Positions 56,314-64,000 of a stretch of DNA of 64,000 bases are shown in pieces. The position numbers and the translations under genes were made by a program. A model generated the notes under the pieces. The model saw only the letters and a list, made by a program, of their open reading frames with translations. It made no database searches and was not told where the DNA came from. The stretch covers positions 24,607 through 88,606 of the forward strand of contig BQJU01000029.1 in the NCBI GenBank assembly GCA_021604865.1, given 5' to 3'. This stretch comes from Saprospiraceae bacterium (GTDB lineage Bacteria; Bacteroidota; Bacteroidia; Chitinophagales; Saprospiraceae). The first letter of the stretch is position 1. Each line of letters opens with the position of its first letter.

Positions 56314-56694
56314 TTACTTCAGTTCAACCGTAGCTCCGGCTTCAGCCAAAGCAGCCTTAATAGACTCGGCTTCTTCTTTAGCAACACCTTGTTTCAGTAC
56401 ACTAGGAGCGCCGTCCACTAATTCCTTAGCTTCTTTCAAGCCTAGTCCAAGTAAGTTTTTCACTTCTTTTACCACTTTGAGCTTAGCGCCGCCCGCGGAT
56501 TCCAGTACTACATCGAACTCAGTCTTTTCTGCAGCAGCAGCGCCTTCGCCACCAGCAGCAGGACCAGCAGCAACTGCAACAGCAGCAGCAGCAGGTTCAA
56601 TGCCATATTCATCTTTTAATATTCCAGCCAGTTCGTTTACATCTTTAACGGAAAGATTCACTAACTGTTCTGCAAAAGCTTTCAGATCTGCCAT
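56314..56694 (-). CDS. rplL: Ribosomal protein bL12 (L7/L12)
   Basis: 126 aa. N-terminal dimerisation helices ([20 protein letters not shown]), an Ala-rich hinge (about residues 38-55) and the C-terminal factor-binding domain ([20 protein letters not shown]). It forms the ribosomal stalk that recruits translation GTPases. It follows rplJ. Confidence 0.98.
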   Translation of the reverse strand: MADLKAFAEQLVNLSVKDVNELAGILKDEYGIEPAAAAVAVAAGPAAGGEGAAAAEKTEFDVVLESAGGAKLKVVKEVKNLLGLGLKEAKELVDGAPSVLKQGVAKEEAESIKAALAEAGATVELK

Positions 56695-56819
56695 TTTGAA
56701 TGGTTTTTAAAATTTGTACGATAATTATTAAAATATATCGTGCGATTAAGCTTGGAAGCCATACCTATGCACAATGGGCGATTTTGTTATTCGGTTCGCC
56801 AACCGAAAGCCGGGGGCAT

Positions 56820-57347
56820 TTATTCCCCTCTTTCTTCCAGTGTCTTGAGTAAGCCCATAATTGTTGAGCCACCAGACTTCAGCGAGCTGATCACCGTTTT
56901 TGCAGGTGACTGGAGAATAGCAATCACTTCGGCAACAAGATCTTCCTTCGACTTCATTTTAGCCAAAGTATCGATCTGATCATCGCCTCTAAAGATATCT
57001 GTATCAATATAAGCCGCTTTTAGAGTCGGCTTTTCCGCATTTTTTCTAAATTCTTTAAGCACTTTAGCTGGCATGTTAGCTGTTTCTGTAAACAGAATAG
57101 CTGTAGGCCCTTTTAGTGACTCATAAAGATCTGCGTATTTTTTCTCTTCCGGGAAGGTTTCCAGGGCTTTGATAGCGAGGGTGTTTTTAACCACCTTCAT
57201 TTCAATCCCTTTCTCATAACACAATCCGCGGAACTGGTTGACCTGTGCTACCGTCAAGGTTGAAGCATCGGTAAGATAGAAAAATTGATTGGTTTCAAAT
57301 TTTTCCTTCAATACTTCAATGGCAGCTGATTTTTCTGCTCTGGTCAT
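56820..57347 (-). CDS. rplJ: Ribosomal protein uL10
   Basis: 175 aa, base of the ribosomal stalk. MTRAEKSAAIEVLKEKFETN, NQFRGLCYEKGIEMKVVKNT, the central GPTAILFTETANMPAKVLKE and a C-terminal helix that docks bL12. It is 23 bp downstream of rplA. Confidence 0.97.
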   Translation of the reverse strand: MTRAEKSAAIEVLKEKFETNQFFYLTDASTLTVAQVNQFRGLCYEKGIEMKVVKNTLAIKALETFPEEKKYADLYESLKGPTAILFTETANMPAKVLKEFRKNAEKPTLKAAYIDTDIFRGDDQIDTLAKMKSKEDLVAEVIAILQSPAKTVISSLKSGGSTIMGLLKTLEERGE

Positions 57348-57370
57348 TTTATCTTGATGTTTTTAAAGGC

Positions 57371-58063
57371 TTAACGAAGAAATTTTGGATCCACCTTCAG
57401 GCCTGGGCTCATGGTGCTAGCCACTGTAAGGGATTTAACATAAATACCTTTGGCTGTTGAAGGTTTCATTCTCATCAGGGTACCGAGTAACTCGTTAGCA
57501 TTGTCCTTTAATTGATCTGAACTAAAGGAAACGCGGCCTATTGAAGCATGAATAATTCCATATTTATCAACGCGGAAAGAGATTTTTCCCTTTTTCACGT
57601 CTGCTACTGCTGCGCCCACATCCTGGGTAACTGTTCCAGTTTTAGGGTTAGGCATTAAACCACGAGGTCCCAAAGTACGGCCAATACGCCCTACTTTAGC
57701 CATTACCTGTGGCATAGCTATAACTACATCTACATCTGTCCATCCGCCCTGTACTTTAGCAATCAGGTCGTCCAAACCTACATAATCAGCACCTGCAGCT
57801 TTTGCTTCTTCCTCTTTGTCAGGAGTACAGAAGACCAAAACTGTTTTGGTTTTTCCTGTTCCGTGAGGCAGAGATACCGTTCCGCGCAAAGCTTGATCTG
57901 CTTTTCTGGGGTCTACTCCCAGGCGGACATGCAGGTCAACAGAAGCATCAAATTTTGTTGTGTTGACTTTTTTGACGAGTGCCATTGCATCTTCCAGCGA
58001 ATACTGCTGATTAGCATCCACTTTGGCGTTTGCAGCAGTTCGCTTTTTTCCTACTTTTGCCAT
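57371..58063 (-). CDS. rplA: Ribosomal protein uL1
   Basis: 230 aa. Signature [20 protein letters not shown] and [27 protein letters not shown] in the N-terminal part. Binds 23S rRNA near the L1 stalk and in many bacteria represses its own operon. Preceded by rplK. Confidence 0.98.
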   Translation of the reverse strand: MAKVGKKRTAANAKVDANQQYSLEDAMALVKKVNTTKFDASVDLHVRLGVDPRKADQALRGTVSLPHGTGKTKTVLVFCTPDKEEEAKAAGADYVGLDDLIAKVQGGWTDVDVVIAMPQVMAKVGRIGRTLGPRGLMPNPKTGTVTQDVGAAVADVKKGKISFRVDKYGIIHASIGRVSFSSDQLKDNANELLGTLMRMKPSTAKGIYVKSLTVASTMSPGLKVDPKFLR

Positions 58064-58124
58064 TTTAAAAAATTTTGAGGTGATAACGTTCCAACACTTA
58101 GGAGGAACTCCCTACATCATTTAA

Positions 58125-58586
58125 TTAATTGTCGCTTGCAGCTTCGCCTTCCCAAGGAGCTTTACCTTTGATGGTAACACCCATGCTTCTGGCGGTTCCA
58201 GCAACCATTTTCATCGCTGATTCAATGCTAAATGCATTGAGGTCAACCATTTTATTTTCGGCGATAGCTTTTACCTGGTCCCAAGTAACTGATCCAACTT
58301 TTTGGCGGTTGGATTCAGGAGAGCCTTTTTTGAGCTTAGCCGCTTCCATGAGTTGAACTGCAGCCGGTGGTGTTTTAATGATAAAGTCAAATGACTTATC
58401 TTTAAAAACGGTGATTACTACCGGTATGATCTTACCCATGTCATCCTGGGTTCTGGCGTTGAAACGCTTACAGAATTCCATGATGTTAACACCTTTGGCA
58501 CCTAATGCCGGGCCAACTGGTGGTGCAGGATTTGCCTGGCCTCCCTTAACCTGGAGCTTGATAAAAGTTTCTATATCCTTAGCCAT
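58125..58586 (-). CDS. rplK: Ribosomal protein uL11
   Basis: 153 aa, slightly longer than the usual ~142-147 because of an acidic C-terminal tail ([10 protein letters not shown]). N-terminal [20 protein letters not shown] and [13 protein letters not shown] and the C-terminal rRNA-binding [13 protein letters not shown] are intact. It forms part of the GTPase-associated centre. Confidence 0.98.
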   Translation of the reverse strand: MAKDIETFIKLQVKGGQANPAPPVGPALGAKGVNIMEFCKRFNARTQDDMGKIIPVVITVFKDKSFDFIIKTPPAAVQLMEAAKLKKGSPESNRQKVGSVTWDQVKAIAENKMVDLNAFSIESAMKMVAGTARSMGVTIKGKAPWEGEAASDN

Positions 58587-58680
58587 CTTTCTTCAATTTT
58601 AAAAGATTCAATTGCCACCAGACTCTAGGGAAGCTTCCTCCTGAAACAAGGAACTAAAGTCTCAGTTCGCTTAATATCTG

Positions 58681-59229
58681 TTATGCTTGTTTTTCAACTT
58701 GCATAAAATTCAATTCCACTTCGGTGCCACGACCGAATATCTTCACGATTACTTTCAGCTTCTTCTTCTCCTCGTTTACCTCTTGGATATCTCCTACAAA
58801 TTCACTGAAAGGACCATCGATAATCTTCACGGTTTCGCCCACGATAAATGGCTCAATAAGAGATTCGCCGGCATTTTGAGATTCATCCACTTTACCCAAC
58901 ATGCGGTTAGCTTCGTTGGTACGCATAGGAATGGGGTTATTACGCCCCAAGAAATGGATGACATTAGGAATATTGGAAATAGCCTGAATCATCTCTCCGG
59001 AAAATTTGCTCGGGAAAGCTTCAATCAAAATATATCCTGGTAAGATGTTTCTTTCGGAAATTACTTTTTTTCCGTTGCGGATTTTGTACACCTTTTCGGT
59101 AGGTACAAGTATCTGGGTGACAAAATCTTCCCAGGCAGAACGTTGTATCTCAAGTTCAATACGTTCCTTGATTTTACGTTCTTTTCCAGAAATCACTCTT
59201 AAAGAATACCATCTTTTTTCCTCAGACAT
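58681..59229 (-). CDS. nusG: Transcription elongation/antitermination factor NusG
   Basis: 182 aa. NGN domain (KRWYSLRVISGKERKIKERI; NILPGYILIEA) and KOW domain (FIVGETVKIIDGPFSEFVGD, then EVNEEKKKLKVIVKIFGR). Located between secE and rplK in the standard order. Confidence 0.97.
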   Translation of the reverse strand: MSEEKRWYSLRVISGKERKIKERIELEIQRSAWEDFVTQILVPTEKVYKIRNGKKVISERNILPGYILIEAFPSKFSGEMIQAISNIPNVIHFLGRNNPIPMRTNEANRMLGKVDESQNAGESLIEPFIVGETVKIIDGPFSEFVGDIQEVNEEKKKLKVIVKIFGRGTEVELNFMQVEKQA

Positions 59230-59256
59230 CAGGTCTATTATTAGTGGGGTCTACAA

Positions 59257-59451
59257 TTACGCACTTAGGCTATAAATAAAATCGGTCACCAAGTTGGAAA
59301 TTGCATCCATTCCAAAAATAATCATCGCCATAATAAGGGAAGCAACGATCACAACAACGGTGGTGTTTTGCAAATCTGACCAAGTAGGCCAAGTCACCTT
59401 GTTAATTAACTCGTTGTAACTTTCTTTGATATAAAGCTTAATTTTTTCCAT
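59257..59451 (-). CDS. secE: Preprotein translocase subunit SecE
   Basis: 64 aa, single-helix type. Amphipathic KLYIKESYNELINKVTWPTW, then a hydrophobic span (TVVVIVASLIMAMIIFGM). It stabilises SecY in the inner membrane. Located between tRNA-Trp and nusG. Confidence 0.94.
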   Translation of the reverse strand: MEKIKLYIKESYNELINKVTWPTWSDLQNTTVVVIVASLIMAMIIFGMDAISNLVTDFIYSLSA

Positions 59452-59505
59452 CTCTCTAAATTCTCGCTGTTAAATGTTGTTCGGAATATTACTCCCGATC
59501 CTTAG

Positions 59506-59578
59506 CACGGGCAGGAGGAATCGAACCCCCAGCCTACGGTTTTGGAGACCGTCGCTCTACCAGTTGAGCTATGCCCGT
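59506..59578 (-). tRNA. tRNA-Trp (CCA)
   Basis: 73 nt. Acceptor ACGGGCA / TGCCCGT, D arm GCTCAACTGGTAGAGC, anticodon arm ACGGT-CTCCAAA-ACCGT with anticodon CCA, T arm GGGGGTTCGATTCCTCC, discriminator G. Sits between tuf and secE as is usual in Bacteroidota. Confidence 0.97.
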
Positions 59579-59608
59579 GTTTCAGGGTGATAACACCCTT
59601 TATTACAA

Positions 59609-59649
59609 GCGAAAAATTAAGCACCTCAGCAGAGATGCTTAATTTTCGC
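59609..59649 (-). terminator. Hairpin terminator after tuf
   Basis: A stem of about 17 bp with one mismatch and one bulged base: GCGAAAATTAAGCATCTC pairs with GAGGTGCTTAATTTTTCGC around a TGCT loop, 28 bp past the tuf stop. The stem includes a T-rich 3' side. tRNA-Trp lies beyond, so read-through or processing is needed if the genes are co-transcribed. Confidence 0.6.
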
Positions 59650-59676
59650 TATACAATTCGATATTTCTCTAGTTGC

Positions 59677-60894
59677 TTATTTCTTAGGTACAACACTATC
59701 TGCAAGGATCTCAGTCACTTGACCAGCGCCTACGGTACGTCCACCTTCACGGATTGCAAAACGAAGTCCTTTTTCCATAGCAATGGGGCTAAGCAGATTC
59801 ACTACAAGTGAAACGTTATCACCAGGCATTACCATTTCCACATCTTCTGGCAAATGCACATCACCAGTTACGTCAGTGGTACGGAAATAAAACTGAGGAC
59901 GGTATCCGTCAAAAAATGGTGTGTGACGACCACCTTCATCTTTGCTCAGCACATAAACTTCACATTTGAAGTTTTGGTGTGGGTTTACAGATTTAGGCTT
60001 ACAGATAACCATACCCCGCTTGATCGCTTCTTTTTCAATACCGCGCAACAACAGACCGGCGTTATCACCAGCTTCTCCGCGGTCAAGGATCTTACGGAAC
60101 ATCTCAACACCAGTTACAACTGAAGTCAATGGCTTTTCACCAAGCTTCATCATTCCCACGATTTCAACAGGGTCTCCTGTATTAATCACACCCCGCTCGA
60201 TACGTCCGGTAGCAACCGTACCACGACCAGTGATAGAGAAAACGTCTTCAACAGGCATCAGGAAATCTTTATCTACATCACGAACTGGCGCAGGAATCTT
60301 TTCATCAACTGCATCCATCAAATCCTGGATTTTTTGAATGGCATCAGCATCTCCTTCCAATGCTTTCAGAGCAGAACCCTGAATAACAGCGGCATCATCG
60401 CCTCCAAATTCGTACTGGTCGAGTAATTCACGAACTTCCATTTCTACAAGTTCGAGCATTTCTTCGTCGTCAACCAGATCGACTTTATTCATGAAAACAA
60501 CAATCTTAGGCACACCTACCTGGCGAGCCAACAGAATGTGTTCGCGTGTTTGTGGCATAGGACCATCTGTAGCTGCAACTACTAAAATAGCTCCGTCCAT
60601 CTGAGCAGCACCTGTTACCATGTTTTTTACATAGTCAGCGTGACCCGGACAATCTACGTGTGCGTAGTGACGGTTTGCAGTTTCATATTCTACGTGTGCG
60701 GTATTAATAGTAATACCTCTTTCTTTTTCTTCAGGAGCCGCGTCGATAGAATCGTAGTCCTTCTTCTCGGCAAGACCCTGGCTGGCAAGAACATTGGTGA
60801 TTGCCGCCGTAAGGGTAGTTTTACCGTGGTCTACGTGGCCAATCGTACCGATATTCAAGTGCGGTTTTGTTCTCTGAAAAGTTTCCTTAGCCAT
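59677..60894 (-). CDS. tuf: Elongation factor Tu
   Basis: 405 aa. G domain with [26 protein letters not shown] and [12 protein letters not shown]; domains 2 and 3 with [13 protein letters not shown] and [20 protein letters not shown]. It delivers aminoacyl-tRNA to the ribosome. Flanked by tRNA-Trp and tRNA-Thr. Confidence 0.99.
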   Translation of the reverse strand: MAKETFQRTKPHLNIGTIGHVDHGKTTLTAAITNVLASQGLAEKKDYDSIDAAPEEKERGITINTAHVEYETANRHYAHVDCPGHADYVKNMVTGAAQMDGAILVVAATDGPMPQTREHILLARQVGVPKIVVFMNKVDLVDDEEMLELVEMEVRELLDQYEFGGDDAAVIQGSALKALEGDADAIQKIQDLMDAVDEKIPAPVRDVDKDFLMPVEDVFSITGRGTVATGRIERGVINTGDPVEIVGMMKLGEKPLTSVVTGVEMFRKILDRGEAGDNAGLLLRGIEKEAIKRGMVICKPKSVNPHQNFKCEVYVLSKDEGGRHTPFFDGYRPQFYFRTTDVTGDVHLPEDVEMVMPGDNVSLVVNLLSPIAMEKGLRFAIREGGRTVGAGQVTEILADSVVPKK

Positions 60895-60954
60895 CGGTAG
60901 TTAAGTTTTGTATATTTATGATAATCAATTTAACAAAAAAATGGTCCTTAATTG

Positions 60955-61026
<72 letters not shown>

Positions 61027-61049
61027 TTTTTAAACCAGGTAGCAACTGA

Positions 61050-61120
61050 GCATTCGCCGTGATTTAAATCCTCGACGGTTCCGGTTTAAACCCGGAGCGC
61101 TCATCTTGAGCTACATTGGA
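61050..61120 (-). pseudogene. tRNA-like relic 1
   Basis: Minus-strand TCCAATG-TA-GCTCAAGATGAGC mirrors the 5' half of the adjacent tRNA-Thr (acceptor, T8-A9, D arm). It is followed by an arm TCCGG-GTTTAAA-CCGGA and a CCGT...ACGG arm with loop containing GATTTAAATC. There is no GTTCRA T-loop, and no matching 3' acceptor was found. Probably a decayed duplicate of tRNA-Thr. Confidence 0.5.
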
Positions 61121-61129
61121 TTAAATATG

Positions 61130-61202
61130 AGCGGGCGACGAGACTCGAACCCGCGACCCTCAGCTTGGAAGGCTGATGCTCTACCAACTGAGCTACGCCC
61201 GC
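61130..61202 (-). tRNA. tRNA-Gly (TCC)
   Basis: 73 nt. Acceptor GCGGGCG / CGCCCGC, D arm GCTCAGTTGGTAGAGC, anticodon arm TCAGC-CTTCCAA-GCTGA with anticodon TCC, T arm GCGGGTTCGAGTCTCGT, discriminator T. Confidence 0.97.
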
Positions 61203-61319
61203 TTATTTTATCCGCCAACGCATGGCAAAGACGGATAATCAATTTCAAAAAATGCCGCAATCATTTACTGCGGTGTGGTCAATCTCTTTTCAACCCGTGA
61301 GAATTGAAAAAGAATATCG

Positions 61320-61402
61320 TGGGAGTGGTAGGATTCGAACCTACTCAGTCGTAGACAACAGATTTACAGTCTGCCCCGGCTCTCCAACTCCGGCGCACTC
61401 CC
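61320..61402 (-). tRNA. tRNA-Tyr (GTA)
   Basis: 83 nt class II tRNA. Acceptor GGGAGTG / CACTCCC, anticodon arm GCAGA-CTGTAAA-TCTGT with anticodon GTA, a long variable arm (TGTCTACGACTGAG), T arm TAGGTTCGAATCCTA, discriminator A. Confidence 0.97.
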
Positions 61403-61461
61403 AATCCATAATAACGGTGTCAAGTATCCAGCTACTTCTTTTTGAAGTAACTTTCACTTTG

Positions 61462-61535
61462 AGCCAGCAGAGGGATTCGAACCCCCGACCCGCTGATTAC
61501 AAATCAGCTGCTCTGGCCAACTGAGCTATGCTGGC
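61462..61535 (-). tRNA. tRNA-Thr (TGT)
   Basis: 74 nt. Acceptor GCCAGCA / TGCTGGC, D arm GCTCAGTTGGCCAGAGC, anticodon arm GCTGA-TTTGTAA-TCAGC with anticodon TGT, T arm GGGGGTTCGAATCCCTC, discriminator T. Confidence 0.97.
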
Positions 61536-61569
61536 ATCAGTTTTTTCTGTCAATTCATGGCTCAGTTTG

Positions 61570-61655
61570 TTGGTGTTGGTAGAGTGTTAATCTCTGCCCT
61601 ACTGATTATCTCGATTTAGATCGAGACTACTTTGACCAACTAAGCTATACTGACA
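61570..61655 (-). pseudogene. tRNA-like relic 2
   Basis: Minus-strand GTCAGTATAGCTTAGTTGGT resembles the 5' half of the neighbouring tRNA-Thr (TGT). Then an arm TCTCGA-TCTAAA-TCGAGA and a T-arm-like GTAGGG...CTCTAC whose loop is GATTAAC rather than GTTCGAAT. No complementary 3' acceptor was found. A decayed tRNA copy is the simplest reading. Confidence 0.45.
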
Positions 61656-61945
61656 ATCGGCTCTGACAGGTTTAAAAGCTTGAATTTTTATCAGAAAAAC
61701 AGCTTTTCAAAGCTTCTTTTTGAGATCATTTTCTCAAAGCGATTGCAAAGATAGAAGTTTTTGTCTAAACAAAAAACACTCATTTGATTTTTTATCTTTT
61801 TTTTTTCACTGGTCAAAATTAACGTCTATTCTTCGGATATCAAGCCTGTAACGATAATTATTTACAAATAATTCCAAATTAAAAAAGGAGCCCCAAAAGG
61901 CCCCTTCCTGATCCGAAAAACTTATTATCTACAAAGCTCTGTAAA

Positions 61946-62242
61946 TTATGCCTTAATTTTTTCTTTGTATTTCATCAGTTGCCGTCTTAAAGCATCTGTG
62001 GCATTATCCACTGACGCCTCAAAGGATTTATTCGTTTCTTTAGCGAAGAGCACTTCTCCCGGTACGGTTAGCCGCACCTCTGCTATTTTATCTTTAACCT
62101 GTCCTGAATTTTCGAGTTTCAGGGTTACGTTCGCTTCGATGATGCGATCAAAATATTGATCCATCTTGTTTAATTTCTTTTGAATATAGTCAATTAATTT
62201 CTGGTCCGCTTTAAATTGAACTGCTTCTGTATGTACTCTCAT
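61946..62242 (-). CDS. hpf: Ribosome hibernation promoting factor (short HPF/YfiA)
   Basis: 98 aa from the ATG at 62242 (MRVHTEAVQFKADQKLIDYI). One sigma-54 modulation/S30EA domain: KKLNKMDQYFDRIIEANVTL, EVRLTVPGEVLFAKET, KSFEASVDNATDALRRQLMK. It blocks the decoding centre and stabilises idle ribosomes. It lacks the long C-terminal dimerisation domain. Located 54 bp downstream of xerC on the same strand. Confidence 0.92.
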   Translation of the reverse strand: MRVHTEAVQFKADQKLIDYIQKKLNKMDQYFDRIIEANVTLKLENSGQVKDKIAEVRLTVPGEVLFAKETNKSFEASVDNATDALRRQLMKYKEKIKA

Positions 62243-62296
62243 AAACAATGCATTTTTAATTAGAAAATAAGACTTTTTCCCTTTCGGAATTCCGGA

Positions 62297-63193
62297 TCAA
62301 CCTTCCGATTGAGCTTTAGGGTGAGCCTGTAGGTATACTTTTTTAAGTTTTTCAATAGAATTATGTGTATAAATTTGGGTAGCAGCGAGATTGGAGTGCC
62401 CCAAAAGGGTTTTGATTGCATTCAAATCAGCCCCATTTTCTGAAAGGTGAGTGGCAAATGAATGTCGCAAAACGTGAGGGCTACGCTGCTCTACAGTAGT
62501 TACTAAAGATAGGTGGCGTTTCACTATGTTATAAATCAATTTTGGGTAAGCCGGTTTTCCCTGATCGGTCAGCAGCAAATGAGCTTTACTGTGTTCGGGA
62601 AATCCAGTAGTCCTTTGCACCAGATAAGCTTCAATGGTTTTATTCAAATCAGGTCCAAAAGGAACTAACCTTTCCTTGCTTCCTTTTCCCATCACTTTGA
62701 TTTGCCTTTGCGGAAAATCAATATCCTCGATCTTTAAATGCATCAGCTCAGACCGACGCAATCCAGTATTATACAACATTTCCAAAATCAGTCTGTCTCT
62801 TGTCCCCTTAAAGTCATTGCCAAAGTTGAGGCGATCAAAGAGGGTATCTAGTGCCTCCATTTTAACGACAGCCGGCAATCGTTTACTTACCTTAGGGGTA
62901 TTGACTTTCAACATTGGGTTGTGATTCAGAAAACCTCTTTTTTGTAAAAAGTGGAAATAGGTCTTAAGTGTTGAAAGTTTACGCCGAATTGTTCTGGTCG
63001 ACATTTCCTGGCCCATCAAGTCGACCACCCACGACCGAATCTGGTGGTGGGTCACTTTTTCAAGTGAGGTAAATTCAAGCTTTTCTTTTAAAAAAAGTAG
63101 GAATTGAGCCAAGTCATTGCGGTAGGCTTGAATAGTATGTGGAGAAAAATGTTTTTCATACTGGATAAACTGGAGAAATTCCGTTTTTTTCAT
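62297..63193 (-). CDS. xerC: Tyrosine recombinase XerC/XerD family
   Basis: 298 aa, of normal Xer length. N-terminal SAM-like domain (HTIQAYRNDLAQFLLFLKEK). Catalytic residues are all visible: Arg in NTGLRRSELMHL, Lys in VMGKGSKERLVP, His-x-x-Arg in HVLRHSFATHL, His in LLGHSNLAATQ and the nucleophile Tyr in IYTH. Housekeeping context (upstream of hpf) argues for chromosome-dimer resolution rather than a mobile element. XerC versus XerD is not certain. Confidence 0.9.
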   Translation of the reverse strand: MKKTEFLQFIQYEKHFSPHTIQAYRNDLAQFLLFLKEKLEFTSLEKVTHHQIRSWVVDLMGQEMSTRTIRRKLSTLKTYFHFLQKRGFLNHNPMLKVNTPKVSKRLPAVVKMEALDTLFDRLNFGNDFKGTRDRLILEMLYNTGLRRSELMHLKIEDIDFPQRQIKVMGKGSKERLVPFGPDLNKTIEAYLVQRTTGFPEHSKAHLLLTDQGKPAYPKLIYNIVKRHLSLVTTVEQRSPHVLRHSFATHLSENGADLNAIKTLLGHSNLAATQIYTHNSIEKLKKVYLQAHPKAQSEG

Positions 63194-63228
63194 TCACTCA
63201 ATCTATAGGTTTTTACGCTTACATCCTC

Positions 63229-63257
63229 AATATAATAAAACACCTGTAGTTTGTCAA
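63229..63257 (-). promoter_or_regulatory. Candidate promoter of xerC-hpf
   Basis: Minus strand: TTGACA, a 17-bp spacer, then TATATT, about 36 bp upstream of the xerC ATG. It fits a generic primary-sigma promoter; the -7 only partly matches the Bacteroidota TAnnTTTG form. Confidence 0.45.
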
Positions 63258-63345
63258 TGTTTGTAGTGAGGATATTTTTCCGAATTGTCAACTTGTTAAA
63301 ATGTAAAGATTTCAATTATCTTGTCAGGCAAACTAATAAAAAGGT

Positions 63346-63789
63346 ATGGCAAATCCCGGAAAGGAAAAAAAAGAGAAACATTTTATTCAAAAACCAATCT
63401 ACGAAGGGGGTATAGCAGCGATGAAAACTTTCATCCGTGAACATTTAAAATACCCACAAGAAGCATTGGCGAAAAAAATTGAGGGAACGGTCCGAGTGGA
63501 ATACACCATTAATTATAAAGGTGTCGTCACAGACGCAAAAGTGATTGCTGGCATCAGCCAAGCCTGCGATCAGGAAGCTATCCGAGTGGTGAAGTTATTT
63601 CTTTTTAAAGTGCCAAAAATCAGAAAACTTAAAGTTGTCTTTCACAAAACGATTAACATTCACTTCAAGCTTCCCAAAGTAAAGCCGCAAAAAAAGCAAC
63701 AGATTCAGTATACGATAATTGCAAAACCACCTGCGAAGAAGGATGATAAACCCGCAAGTAGCGGTTATAATTATTCGATTGATTTGTGA
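63346..63789 (+). CDS. TonB C-terminal-domain protein without membrane anchor
   Basis: 147 aa. Residues ~15-108 form a TonB-C-like domain (GGIAAMKTFIREHLKYPQEA; GTVRVEYTINYKGVVTDAKV; CDQEAIRVVKLF). The N-terminus is lysine-rich with no signal peptide or membrane helix, and the C-terminus is basic and Lys/Pro/Gln rich. Without an anchor it is unlikely to be an energy transducer; role unknown. Divergent from xerC. Confidence 0.8.
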   Translation: MANPGKEKKEKHFIQKPIYEGGIAAMKTFIREHLKYPQEALAKKIEGTVRVEYTINYKGVVTDAKVIAGISQACDQEAIRVVKLFLFKVPKIRKLKVVFHKTINIHFKLPKVKPQKKQQIQYTIIAKPPAKKDDKPASSGYNYSIDL

Positions 63790-63820
63790 TGTTTATAGGG
63801 TTTGGGTTTAGGTTTAGAGA

Positions 63821-63856
63821 GGTTTAGAAGGTTTAGGGGCAGATTTGGTGGTTTAG
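63821..63856 (+). repeat. 36-bp GGTTTAG-rich direct repeat, copy 1
   Basis: Begins GGTTTAGAAGGTTTAGGGGC and is identical to the 36 bp at the window end. The surrounding 63801-63860 has many GGTTTAG/GGGTTTAG heptamers. The interval to the end of the window holds no gene. Confidence 0.9.
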
Positions 63857-63964
63857 AGCGGAACTGCTCTTTCCAATTTGTTCATTTTTTCCATTTCTTA
63901 CAGGGAATGCGGGTTTAGAGGGGTTTAGGAGAGTGTGCATAATAGAAACTGTAGAGGTTGTTTG

Positions 63965-64000
63965 GGTTTAGAAGGTTTAGGGGCAGATTTGGTGGTTTAG
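63965..64000 (+). repeat. 36-bp GGTTTAG-rich direct repeat, copy 2
   Basis: Exact second copy, 144 bp after the first, running to the last base; the array may continue outside the window. The DNA between the copies (63857-63964) contains GGGTTTAGAGGGGTTTAG and no open frame of note. Confidence 0.9.

Noticed and set aside
62297..63193. Integrase of a mobile element next to the tRNA cluster
   Set aside because: Housekeeping Xer length and motifs, hpf directly downstream, and no att-like repeats or cargo genes beside the tRNAs.

Overview
The window looks like chromosomal DNA of a Bacteroidota bacterium, probably a Saprospiria-like lineage (the class is an inference). The signs are three proteins with type IX secretion (T9SS) C-terminal sorting signals, a GH97 glycosidase lipoprotein, Bacteroidota-style -7 promoter boxes (TAnnTTTG), weak Shine-Dalgarno signals, the gene order tuf / tRNA-Trp / secE / nusG / rplKAJL / rpoBC, and moderate GC content.

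Layout. 1-9.4 kb: housekeeping and accessory genes (a delta-60 repeat secreted protein cut by the window edge, an unknown helical protein, a broken DUF559 gene, GH97, a RecB/AddA-like helicase, dcd). 9.4-11.77 kb: gene-poor DNA made of repeated 0.1-0.35 kb units. 11.8-32.5 kb: a minus-strand [NiFe]-hydrogenase locus. 32.5-47.7 kb: a cupin, an unknown protein, DPP-IV, era and der, rfbC-rfbD, two paralogous T9SS cargo proteins flanking ribE, and a YWTD-propeller T9SS protein. 47.9-63.2 kb: the transcription/translation block (rpoC, rpoB, rplL, rplJ, rplA, rplK, nusG, secE, tRNA-Trp, tuf, four more tRNAs with two tRNA-like relics, hpf, xerC), all on the minus strand. The right end holds a TonB-domain protein and GGTTTAG-rich repeats.

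The hydrogenase locus is the most interesting part. It encodes a cytoplasmic (no Tat signal) group 2a, HupSL/Huc-like uptake hydrogenase. There is one large subunit but two complete small-subunit genes. A full HypABCDEF set, the maturation endopeptidase, HypX (CO-ligand synthesis from formyl groups, so aerobic maturation), a UreH/NiCoT-like nickel permease, a group III truncated haemoglobin, an NHL propeller and a TPR protein accompany it. There are also four small uncharacterised proteins, two of which are paralogues of each other, and two paralogous TetR regulators. Two identical-half-site palindromes (TTAGAAA-N4-TTTCTAA), 24 bp apart, lie just upstream of a candidate -7 box in front of the small-plus-large subunit pair. 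They are good candidates for the TetR operator. Nickel uptake, cofactor assembly, proteolytic maturation and O2 defence are thus packed together, but no membrane anchor or dedicated electron acceptor is visible.

A family of short elements with inverted ends (consensus end AGNGCATGTTTGGAGGTC) occurs five times, usually abutting gene 3' ends. Two of these sit inside the hydrogenase locus between the large subunit and the downstream maturation genes, and a third lies between the second small subunit and its tetR.
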